Source: an uncultured Clostridia bacterium (GTDB lineage Bacteria; Bacillota; Clostridia; Oscillospirales; Acutalibacteraceae). Taken from it: 6,825 nt of DNA. The notes beneath the pieces are model-generated. The model worked only from the letters and a program-made list of their open reading frames with translations. It made no database searches and had not been told where the DNA came from. Positions 1 to 4,713 of the stretch are shown in pieces. The translations under genes were made by a program, and so were the position numbers. The first letter of the stretch is position 1, and the number at the start of each line of letters is the position of its first letter. The stretch spans positions 1-6,825 of the forward strand of contig CAMVBD010000076.1 in assembly GCA_947165615.1 (NCBI GenBank), in the 5' to 3' direction.

Positions 1-22
1 AACAGGACGCCGGCGAAGCCGG

Positions 23-49
23 AACGAGACCTCCGGTGGAGGTTTCGTT
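23..49. repeat. Hairpin, 12-bp stem with 3-nt loop
   Basis: Bases 23-34 (aacgagacctcc) pair with 38-49 (ggaggtttcgtt), all 12 positions including one G-U pair, around the loop ggt. A smaller hairpin, ccggc-gaa-gccgg (10-22), directly precedes it. There is no U-tail, so this is not an obvious terminator; it appears to be part of the structured element covering the left end. Confidence 0.6.
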
Positions 50-52
50 AGT

Positions 53-83
53 CCGCGTGCGTGCCGAGCGAAGCGACGGGCGA
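53..83 (+). repeat. 31-bp direct repeat, copy 1
   Basis: This stretch matches 356-386 at 30 of 31 positions (the single difference is G73 versus A376). The core reads cgtgccgagcga. Copy 1 runs on into the tRNA-3'-end-like sequence at 81-101, whereas copy 2 runs directly into the polyvalent-protein open frame. Confidence 0.75.
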
Positions 84-160
84 TTCTCGTCCGGGTCACC
101 ATAAAAACAGCTCGCCCAAGAGGGCGGGATGTTTTTGTCATACAGAGAGGACGAGAATCG
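81..160. repeat. 12-bp inverted repeat enclosing a terminator-like hairpin
   Basis: cgattctcgtcc (81-92) and ggacgagaatcg (149-160) are exact reverse complements and enclose the hairpin at 103-136. The left arm, with the following ccgggtcacca (91-101), resembles a tRNA T-arm and CCA-ending acceptor strand. A 5-bp stem around gcgattc can be drawn (75-91), but no matching 5' half, anticodon arm or 5' acceptor strand is present upstream, so this is at most a tRNA-derived fragment. Confidence 0.5.
103..137. terminator. Terminator-like hairpin, possibly bidirectional
   Basis: Bases 103-117 pair with 122-136 around the loop AAGA, with one mismatch and one G-U pair. The stem has a GC-rich top (cgccc/gggcg) and an A5/T5 base, giving a T-run on either strand as expected of an intrinsic terminator. 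No intact gene is visible immediately upstream on either strand, so what it terminates is unknown; it may belong to the repeat element. Confidence 0.55.
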
Positions 161-199
161 AACAGGACGACTCGTCGTCGCAAGTTCCGTATCGCTTGC

Positions 200-218
200 G
201 GCGGTTTTGTAAACCGCC
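200..218. repeat. Hairpin, perfect 8-bp stem
   Basis: ggcggttt (200-207) pairs with aaaccgcc (211-218) around the loop tgt. It belongs to the run of small palindromes in the gene-free left end. Confidence 0.55.
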
Positions 219-247
219 GGTGCGCTCACTCCACTGCTCCTCCTCTC

Positions 248-326
248 CGCAAAACGTCACGCTCGGTTCGCCTGTTCGCTTGTAAACGCGCTCACTACGG
301 CTCGCTGTCGCTACCAACGTTTTGCG
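248..326. repeat. Long-range inverted repeat, 10-bp arms
   Basis: cgcaaaacgt (248-257) is the exact reverse complement of acgttttgcg (317-326), with 59 nt between. The interval also repeats gcgctcact (222-230 and 288-296 lie near or inside it). The right arm covers the TTG at 322 that would be the formal start of the long open frame, which argues that this start is not genuine. Confidence 0.45.
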
Positions 327-2193
327 GTTTCGTGATTGTTTACGTTCCTTATTCCCCGCGTGCGTGCCGAGCGAAACGACGGGCGACGTGTACGTGGATA
401 TAAACGCCGGTGACGGCGGGCGGGGCTACATGCTCTTCCACGCGGCGCACGAGTACGGGCACCATATCGCGCAATACGCGCCGGCGAAATTTCAGAAGAT
501 GGTAAACTACCTTGCTCGCGAGGTTTACGGAAACGAGACCGCGAAAGATCTGATCGACGCACAGATGGCGAAGGCGGCGGCAGACGGGCGCGTGCTGACC
601 GAGACCGAAGCGCGGGAGGAGATGTTTGCAGACGCCCTGCAGGAGATGTTCACGCAAGGCAACATCGAAGAGCGGCTGGCAAAACTCAAGGGCGAAGACC
701 GCGGGCTGTGGCATCAGTTCAAGGACTTCGTGTCGAAGCTGCTTGCGGACATCAAGGCGATCTACAAAAAGGTACAGCCCGAGAGCGAGGAAGCGCGCCT
801 GCTCAAGCAGAACATGGAGGCGTTCGAGAAACTCGCCGAGATGTTTGCCGAGGCAAGCGTGGCGGGCGGGCAGAAGTTTGAGGTGCTGCAAGACAGAAAA
901 ACGGCTGAGAGTCCTGTACAAAGGACAGAGAATGGCGTAAAATATGCTTCAAGAAATTCGTTCGTTCAGGATTACGACGACTATGAAACGCATTCGGGAG
1001 AAAAACTGCGTCTTACAGATCCTTCCCTCTATCCCGACACGAACCGAGAGTGGAGCGCGTTTGCAAGAAGTTTTGCGAATAAGACAAGCGGGATGAAAGA
1101 TGGGGAGACCCGTTCTTTTGATATCTTTACTGCGGAATATCGTTATGTTATGTTCGCAGACGGATACATGCAAGGAATAATACTCAACAAAATTTCGCTG
1201 GAAGATAACGAAATCGAGGAGGATTTCTACAATGACGTTTACAAGGAATCAAACTTTGCTAATGGCCCAGTTGAAGGGCGCGGAAGTGGACAAGGAAACA
1301 GCGATACGAACAATTATCTGTCTCACAGAAGACAAACAGATCAATTCCTTTCGGAATTGGATGCGTTCATTGAATCGCATCCCCAGTTCTACGGAGATAG
1401 ATCAGAAGATCGCGGAAATCATTATCGAGGAGCGGAAGAAGAAGATCAAAACGAAGTAAAGTTTTCCTCACGGAATACAACGGAAGACGAAAATCCTTTA
1501 CATCGGACTTCAAAAAGAGTAAAATCAAATAAAAAAGGATCGTATTACAACGATACTGAAACAAACTTTATGTCTTGGAGTAATTCCGCAAGTGTAGAGG
1601 TCGGGTCGATACGAAGTTTTAAGCGTTTTGGCAAACAACGTTTCTATGAGAGAACGGCGAACGGAGTCGTTGAGTTAAGCAAGAAACAGTTTAATGAAAA
1701 ACTGGAGGAAACAAAATATGAGGCAGATTACAAGCAAACAGAGGCAGGCGTTTATGGGGATCTTGATAAGAATGGGCTATACGAAAAGAGAGGTCTTCGA
1801 CGTATGTCATCTGGTGGAGATTCCGGAAGTGATGCGGAAAGTAGTATCAGTGCTTCAGGACAGGAATTACTCTATTCCCTCGGAGGAGTTGATTCGGATA
1901 GCACAGAAGATCGAAGCGAAAGTGATAGCGGAAATGCCGGACGAAGGGTAACCTTCTCCAAGCGCGATCCGAACGCGACGGACGCGAGGACGCTGCTGTC
2001 GAACGCTTTGCTTGAGACGGCGCAGACGGACGCGGAGCGGAAAGTGCTTTTTATATTAAAAGAAAACCGGTTCATCCTAAAAGGACGAGCCGGTTTTATT
2101 GATGATGTAGACTGTATGACTGACAGTTTGTCATTATTTATAACCCAAACGCAAATCCAGCGCCGACCCCAAGGGCGGCGGAAAGCAGGATGA
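322..2193 (+). CDS. Polyvalent-protein remnant with metallopeptidase domain (truncated at both ends)
   Basis: This is a fragment of the very large multidomain 'polyvalent' proteins of phages and conjugative elements, which are thought to enter or act in the recipient cell. Family-like sequence begins near 388 (VYVDINAG), followed by HEYGH (448-462), an HExxH zinc-metallopeptidase motif, and a downstream acidic helix EEMFADALQEMF that could supply a further metal ligand. A helical region runs to about 900. Two AT-rich modules follow (about 937-1455 and 1456-1947), each opening with a V-K-[YF]-x-S-R-N motif and each carrying an overlapping small gene in the +1 frame. The tail TFSKRDPNATDARTLLSNAL (from 1951) is typical of these proteins but breaks off near 2050; beyond that the frame merely reads through a terminator. 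The formal start (TTG, 322) lies in repeat DNA with no Shine-Dalgarno sequence, so the native N-terminus is missing. It is probably a decayed gene. The family assignment is from recognition of motifs; I am fairly sure of it but cannot name a specific subfamily. Confidence 0.6.
   Translation: MRFRDCLRSLFPACVPSETTGDVYVDINAGDGGRGYMLFHAAHEYGHHIAQYAPAKFQKMVNYLAREVYGNETAKDLIDAQMAKAAADGRVLTETEAREEMFADALQEMFTQGNIEERLAKLKGEDRGLWHQFKDFVSKLLADIKAIYKKVQPESEEARLLKQNMEAFEKLAEMFAEASVAGGQKFEVLQDRKTAESPVQRTENGVKYASRNSFVQDYDDYETHSGEKLRLTDPSLYPDTNREWSAFARSFANKTSGMKDGETRSFDIFTAEYRYVMFADGYMQGIILNKISLEDNEIEEDFYNDVYKESNFANGPVEGRGSGQGNSDTNNYLSHRRQTDQFLSELDAFIESHPQFYGDRSEDRGNHYRGAEEEDQNEVKFSSRNTTEDENPLHRTSKRVKSNKKGSYYNDTETNFMSWSNSASVEVGSIRSFKRFGKQRFYERTANGVVELSKKQFNEKLEETKYEADYKQTEAGVYGDLDKNGLYEKRGLRRMSSGGDSGSDAESSISASGQELLYSLGGVDSDSTEDRSESDSGNAGRRVTFSKRDPNATDARTLLSNALLETAQTDAERKVLFILKENRFILKGRAGFIDDVDCMTDSLSLFITQTQIQRRPQGRRKAG
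356..386 (+). repeat. 31-bp direct repeat, copy 2, at the mobile-gene junction
   Basis: This is the second copy of the 53-83 repeat (30/31 identical). Similarity between the two copies ends at 386. From 388 onward the sequence encodes the conserved VYVDINAG segment of the polyvalent protein. The repeat edge therefore coincides with the 5' breakpoint of the truncated gene. Confidence 0.7.
937..960 (+). other. Module boundary motif 1 (VKYASRNS)
   Basis: In the long frame this encodes V-K-Y-A-S-R-N-S and marks the switch from the GC-rich metallopeptidase region to the AT-rich first module. It has the same form as the motifs at 1456 and 1948. Short V-[KT]-[FY]-x-x-R-[ND] motifs between domains recur in proteins of this type; a role as a processing site or linker is my inference. 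Confidence 0.45.
1216..1231 (+). promoter_or_regulatory. Internal Shine-Dalgarno for nested gene A
   Basis: GAGGAGG (1216-1222) lies 9 nt before ATG 1232. In the host frame the same bases encode Glu-Glu-Asp. The strength and spacing of this site are the main reason to believe that the nested frame is translated. The equivalent site in the next module (GGAGG, 1704-1708) has identical 9-nt spacing and also overlaps Glu-Glu codons. Confidence 0.7.
1232..1459 (+). CDS. Nested small helical protein A (+1 frame, 75 aa)
   Basis: I do not recognise a named family. The gene lies entirely inside the polyvalent open frame, shifted by +1. It has ATG at 1232 with GAGGAGG 9 nt upstream. The product begins MTFTRNQTLLMAQLKGAEVD, is predicted mostly helical, has no signal peptide or membrane segment, and ends in a lysine-rich tail. 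It resembles nested protein B: both start with a T-x-x-Q segment, have an LM/FM hydrophobic turn, and carry PSSTEIDQKIAEIIIE versus PSEELIRIAQKIEAKVIAE near the C-terminus. Its TAA stop uses bases of the Val-Lys codons of boundary motif 2. By contrast the host-frame translation over the same bases is rich in Gly, Ser, Asp and Glu and looks unstructured. An immunity or antitoxin-like partner of the module that overlaps it is possible but unproven. Confidence 0.6.
   Translation: MTFTRNQTLLMAQLKGAEVDKETAIRTIICLTEDKQINSFRNWMRSLNRIPSSTEIDQKIAEIIIEERKKKIKTK
1456..1476 (+). other. Module boundary motif 2 (VKFSSRN)
   Basis: The host frame reads V-K-F-S-S-R-N, separating module 1 from module 2 at 519 bp (173 codons) after motif 1. 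The TAA at 1457-1459 that ends nested gene A is formed from the GTA-AAG codons of the motif. That the motif reappears in the same frame directly after the nested gene is evidence that the host frame stays functional across the overlap. Confidence 0.45.
1704..1717 (+). promoter_or_regulatory. Internal Shine-Dalgarno for nested gene B; decides start at 1718
   Basis: GGAGG (1704-1708) is 9 nt before ATG 1718. An earlier in-frame ATG at 1694 precedes this site and has no ribosome binding sequence of its own, so 1718 is chosen as the start. Confidence 0.7.
1718..1951 (+). CDS. Nested small helical protein B (+1 frame, 77 aa)
   Basis: This is the second small gene embedded in the polyvalent frame, in the same +1 phase as nested gene A and in the equivalent place in its module. 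The start ATG at 1718 follows GGAGG by 9 nt; the in-frame ATG at 1694 is less likely. The product opens MRQITSKQRQAFMGILIRMG and ends VIAEMPDEG. It is predicted helical and soluble, with no recognised domain. The similarity to protein A in length, N-terminal T-x-x-Q, central hydrophobic pattern and C-terminal PSxE...I...I-x-E suggests duplication of a whole cassette. Host-frame translation here is low-complexity (many Ser, Asp, Gly). The TAA stop (1949-1951) overlaps the Val-Thr codons of boundary motif 3. Confidence 0.6.
   Translation: MRQITSKQRQAFMGILIRMGYTKREVFDVCHLVEIPEVMRKVVSVLQDRNYSIPSEELIRIAQKIEAKVIAEMPDEG
1948..1971 (+). other. Module boundary motif 3 (VTFSKRDP)
   Basis: The host frame reads V-T-F-S-K-R-D-P, 492 bp (164 codons) after motif 2. 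It opens the conserved tail NATDARTLLSNALLETAQTD, a segment I associate with polyvalent proteins of clostridial mobile elements. Base composition returns to GC-rich here. Confidence 0.45.
2063..2097 (-). terminator. Intrinsic terminator of the CHR transporter operon
   Basis: aaaaccggttcatcct (2063-2078) pairs with aggacgagccggtttt (2082-2097) around the loop AAA, with one mismatch and one G-U pair. Read on the minus strand, the stem is followed by a U-rich tail (ttttctttt). It sits about 40 nt past the stop of the downstream CHR gene, so it most likely ends that operon. The plus-strand polyvalent frame runs straight through it, which supports that frame being truncated just before it. Confidence 0.75.
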
Positions 2194-2701
2194 GGGCGAT
2201 GGGCGGGACCTTGCAGAAGGCCAGAACGGTCGTCAGCAAAAAGATCCCGGCGGACAGCCAGAAGCCCGCCGTCGCAAAGACACCGGAAAAGCCGGCCGGG
2301 AAAAAGACCGCGGCGGCCATGGTGACAAGGGCGGACGCCAGCAGGCCCGGCACCGCGCTTTTGAGGCCGGTCATAGCGCCGGAAACAAGGGTACTCTGCT
2401 GAAAGCGCTTATAAATCCTCGATATAAGCAGGATCACGACAAAGGACGGCAGCACGACGCCCAGCGTCGCAAGGATCGCCCCGGGCAGCCCGCCGACGGT
2501 TTTGCCGACGAAGGTCGCGGCGTTTATGGCAAAGGGGCCCGGCGTGCTTTCGCTTACGGCTACAAAATTGCCCAGCGTTTTTTCATCTATCCAGCCGTTT
2601 TTCAGGACCTCTTCCTGCACAAGCGGCAGCATGGCGTACCCGCCGCCGAAGGTAAAGGCCCCGATTTTCAAAAACGTCAAAAATAATTGCAGGAGGATCA
2701 T
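2138..2701 (-). CDS. Short-chain CHR-family (chromate-type) transporter subunit
   Basis: This is a membrane protein of 187 residues, the size of a single-domain CHR protein. Such proteins occur as gene pairs whose two products are thought to act together, exporting chromate or transporting a related oxyanion. The hallmark CHR segments are visible: FLKIGAFTFGGGYAMLP (residues 10-26), W37, and ESTPGPFAIN (51-60), followed by GAILATLGVVLPSF and several hydrophobic helices to the C-terminus. The start at 2701 is chosen because AAGGAGGG (2709-2716 on the complement) precedes it; an upstream in-frame ATG at 2770 would add 23 hydrophilic residues that do not fit the family and would overlap the preceding gene deeply. 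The ATG overlaps the TGA of the upstream gene as ATGA, implying translational coupling. The real substrate may not be chromate; many homologues in anaerobes are uncharacterised. Confidence 0.88.
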   Translation of the reverse strand: MILLQLFLTFLKIGAFTFGGGYAMLPLVQEEVLKNGWIDEKTLGNFVAVSESTPGPFAINAATFVGKTVGGLPGAILATLGVVLPSFVVILLISRIYKRFQQSTLVSGAMTGLKSAVPGLLASALVTMAAAVFFPAGFSGVFATAGFWLSAGIFLLTTVLAFCKVPPIALILLSAALGVGAGFAFGL

Positions 2702-3245
2702 CGTTTTGCCCTCCTTGTCAGGATCAGCGTATACAGGATCCCCGAAAGCCCCGCCGCCAGCACGATCCATACGGCGCCGACGCCCAAAAACGCGGTCAGC
2801 ACGAACGCGAGCCCCATCACGATGTAGGCGAATACGGACTTTTTACAGCGCCGGTACATGGAAACCAGCGCCTTGCCAAAACGCCTGCCCGCACCCCGAA
2901 AAACGCGTAGCGCACGGCGCGGAGCTCCGAAAACCGTTCCAGCGCGAAGCTCAGCAGAAAGATGACCAAAAAAGAGGGGAGTACAACGCCCAGCGTCGCA
3001 AGAACCGCGCCGGGAAATCCCGCGACACGGTTGCCGACGTAGGTCGCTACGTTGATGGCGATCGGCCCGGGCGTCGATTCCGCAATGGCGGTGATTTCCA
3101 GCATGTCTTCCTTTTTCAGCCACTTTTGTTTTTCGCAGACCTCGCGCTCAATGAGGGGGATCATAGCATATCCGCCCCCGAAGGTGAACGCGCCGATCTT
3201 CAAAAAACGCAGCAAAAGCTGTACAAGATCTTTTTTTTCTGCCAT
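2698..3245 (-). pseudogene. CHR-family transporter subunit, frameshifted
   Basis: This is the partner subunit of the short CHR gene downstream. The N-terminal part (from 3245) shows FLKIGAFTFGGGYAMIP, ESTPGPIAIN and GAVLATLGVVLPSF. At about 2878-2881 the family-like reading shifts: upstream frame continues as GVRAGVLARRW and stops at 2817, while the expected membrane helices (SMYRRCKKSVFAYIVMGLAF onward) continue in another frame to the TGA at 2698. The shift lies at a run of four T (minus strand); one extra T would restore 182 residues, matching the family and the 187-residue partner. The start has AAGGAGG 6 nt upstream. The intact ATGA junction with the next gene shows the second frame is the native one. 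It could be a real null allele or a one-base sequencing error. Confidence 0.82.
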
Positions 3246-3271
3246 GCGGCGCCTCCTTCCGTTTTTTTCTT

Positions 3272-3300
3272 ATCTTAGCACACCGGGCAGAAAAAGTCCA
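3272..3300 (-). promoter_or_regulatory. Putative promoter for the CHR operon
   Basis: On the minus strand TGGACT (3295-3300) and TAAGAT (3272-3277) are separated by 17 nt, a fair sigma-A-type match placed about 30 nt before the start codon at 3245. The -35 is weak, so this is a moderate call. Confidence 0.45.
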
Positions 3301-3308
3301 TACCGGGC

Positions 3309-3337
3309 TTGATTCTTGATTCTGTTTATTGTATAAT
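3309..3337 (+). promoter_or_regulatory. Sigma-A-type promoter for the alpha/beta-hydrolase gene
   Basis: TTGATT (3309-3314), 17-nt spacer, then a consensus TATAAT (3332-3337), 29 nt upstream of ATG 3367. It is divergent from the CHR promoter, the two lying back-to-back in the 121-bp gap. No obvious operator palindrome is visible between them. Confidence 0.75.
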
Positions 3338-3366
3338 CATTCCGATTTTTGTCTGGAGGCACGTTT

Positions 3367-4192
3367 ATGAAGCTTTGGCTGTATCCCGTGATCAACCGCC
3401 TGCGCCGCGGCGCCGCGCGTTCCCGCGCCAAAAAGAACCCGACGGGGGAGCGAATGACCGTCCGGCGGGGAAGGCTGCCGGACACGGAAGTCCTGTTTTA
3501 CCGCCCGACTGCGGCTTCGGACGGCCCGCTTCCGACTCTCTTTCTGCTGCACGGCGGCTCTTGGGTGCTCGGCAGCGCGCCGGGCTGCGATATGCAGGCA
3601 AGGCTGATCTCCGATCTCTTCGGCGCCGCTGTCGTCTCGGTGGACTATCAGATGCTTTACGAGCGTCCGTTTCCGTACCAGCAGACCGAGACCGCCGATA
3701 CGGTGGAATACTTTTTGAAAAACGCCGATGCCTACGGTCTCGATCCCGAGCGGTTCGCGCTGCTCGGCTTTTCCGCCGGCGGGCATATCGCGGCGGGTGC
3801 GGATATGCTGCTGCGCGGCAGGGGCATAAAACTCTATAAGGTCATGCTCTGTTATCCCTTCCTCGACTTCGTCGGCTTTACCCTGTCCGATTACGCCAAG
3901 GCGAAAGGCAAAACGAAGCGCATCATCGACAAGGGCGCCGAGGAAAAATCTTTCCCCCACCGTGCTTCTTGCCTGCGGCAAGGGCGACGATCTGATCGCC
4001 CACGCAAAAACCTACGCCGAAAACCTCAAAAAAGCCGGAAACGACGTCACTTTTACTGTGATCCCGGACGCCATGCACGGCTTTATGGAGGTCAATTTCC
4101 CGGATCACCGTCCGTCCCCCGCGCACAACGAGGAGCAGGAAGCGCTGATGCACGAGGCCTACGCGTGGCTGAAAGACATGTTTTACGCATGA
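3367..4192 (+). pseudogene. Alpha/beta-hydrolase of the hormone-sensitive-lipase type, frameshifted
   Basis: Predicted cytoplasmic esterase/lipase-like hydrolase that would cleave carboxylic esters; the substrate is unknown. The start ATG 3367 has TGGAGG (3354-3359) 7 nt upstream and a good promoter. The oxyanion-hole motif LLHGGSW (H62-G63-G64) and nucleophile elbow GFSAGG (Ser136) lie in the first frame. The acid (GKGDD) and histidine (DAMHGF) lie in a second frame that runs 3962-4192. The join is at or near five C (3954-3958): removing one C, or adding two, restores SFP(P)TVLLACGKGDD and a product of about 274 residues with a full Ser-Asp-His triad. Without correction the first frame continues to 4254 as a meaningless Arg-rich tail. 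It may be a genuine frameshift or a homopolymer read error. Confidence 0.85.
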
Positions 4193-4223
4193 AAAGAAAA
4201 AGCGCCGGCCGGCGCTTTTCTTT
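4193..4223. terminator. Bidirectional terminator between convergent genes
   Basis: A near-perfect palindrome: AAAAGCGCC (4198-4206), GGCC, GGCGCTTTT (4211-4219), extended by A-rich and T-rich flanks that also pair with one bulge. It directly follows the hydrolase TGA and lies about 20 nt beyond the fucU-type stop, giving a U-run in both directions. Confidence 0.88.
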
Positions 4224-4243
4224 GTATGTGGATTCTGTATCCC

Positions 4244-4684
4244 TCAGTTCTTGACGACGCCCTTTTTCAGCAGGACGTTCGCGTAGATCGCTTCCTCGCC
4301 TGTCGCAATGATCGCATAGGCTTTTTTTGCGCGCTCATAAAACGCGAACCGCTCGGTGTAGTCGATGGCGCAGTGCGCCGGCTCATGCTTTTTGAGAATC
4401 TCTTCATAGGTCGCCCAGATGGCCGGGGTGGGGCAGGTATCGCCCGGCGCGACCTCCATCAGTGCCACGGGCTTTTCAACGTAAGCGTCAAGGGGAATGA
4501 GCGTCAGCACGGCGTCCAAAACCTCCGGCACGTTCTGCCCGTCCAGTCGAATGACGACCGCGTTTTTGCCGACGCTTTCCGACGGAAAATTGCCGTCCGC
4601 GATCACAAGCTCGTCGCCGTGTCCCATTTCACACAGGACCTTCAGCAGGTCCGGAGTAAGGACCTTCGGAATCCCTTTTAACAT
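4244..4684 (-). CDS. FucU/RbsD-family sugar mutarotase (L-fucose mutarotase-like)
   Basis: Cytoplasmic enzyme interconverting alpha and beta anomers of a free sugar; FucU proteins act on L-fucose and RbsD proteins on D-ribose pyran forms. At 146 residues it matches FucU length. Visible family features: LLKVLCEMGHGDELVIADGN (residues 13-32, with His22 and Asp30) at the N-terminus, and the C-terminal FYERAKKAYAIIATGE and IYANVLLKKG segments. The start at 4684 is set by family length and by AAAGGA upstream; the open frame extends further but overlaps the preceding gene in a nonsense frame. It is 29 nt downstream of the PII-like gene and therefore the last gene of that operon. No fucose isomerase, kinase or aldolase is in the window, so the actual sugar is unproven. 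Confidence 0.88.
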   Translation of the reverse strand: MLKGIPKVLTPDLLKVLCEMGHGDELVIADGNFPSESVGKNAVVIRLDGQNVPEVLDAVLTLIPLDAYVEKPVALMEVAPGDTCPTPAIWATYEEILKKHEPAHCAIDYTERFAFYERAKKAYAIIATGEEAIYANVLLKKGVVKN

Positions 4685-4713
4685 ATCTATCGTCCTTTCT
4701 TTTGGAAGTTTTT

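Larger units (their letters stand above)
1..385. other. Gene-free region rich in hairpins and short repeats
   Basis: I find no convincing gene here. The longest open frame (61-285) starts at a GTG inside a repeat, has no ribosome binding site and gives a composition typical of translated non-coding DNA. The stretch contains a series of hairpins (10-22, 23-49, 103-136, 200-218), a long-range inverted repeat (248-257 with 317-326), a 12-bp inverted repeat (81-92 with 149-160), and a 31-bp direct repeat (53-83 and 356-386). The 9-mer aacaggacg occurs at both 1-9 and 161-169. This looks like one or more copies of an interspersed non-coding element; copy number in the genome cannot be judged from this window. 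Confidence 0.55.

Noticed and set aside
75..101. Possible tRNA gene ending in CCA
   Set aside because: A T-arm-like stem and CCA end can be drawn, but no 5' acceptor strand, D-arm or anticodon arm is found upstream, so it is only called tRNA-like.
61..285. Open frame of 74 codons in the left repeat region
   Set aside because: GTG start inside a direct repeat, no Shine-Dalgarno sequence, overlaps several hairpins including a terminator stem, and the translation looks non-coding.
626..940. Plus-strand frame of 104 codons overlapping the metallopeptidase domain, in the same +1 phase as the nested genes
   Set aside because: The translation is Arg/Ser/Cys-rich, typical of a shadow of GC-rich coding sequence, it has no ribosome binding site, and the host frame here is clearly the conserved one.
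1531..1536. A-run that could act as a slippage site between the host frame and the nested frame
   Set aside because: Codon phase is AAA-AAA-GGA, not a standard slippery heptamer, and the nested gene has its own ribosome binding site far downstream, so frameshifting is not needed.
2502..3278. Plus-strand open frame antisense to the two CHR genes
   Set aside because: It is low-complexity and Pro/Arg/Ser-rich, without a ribosome binding site, and runs opposite a well-supported transporter operon.
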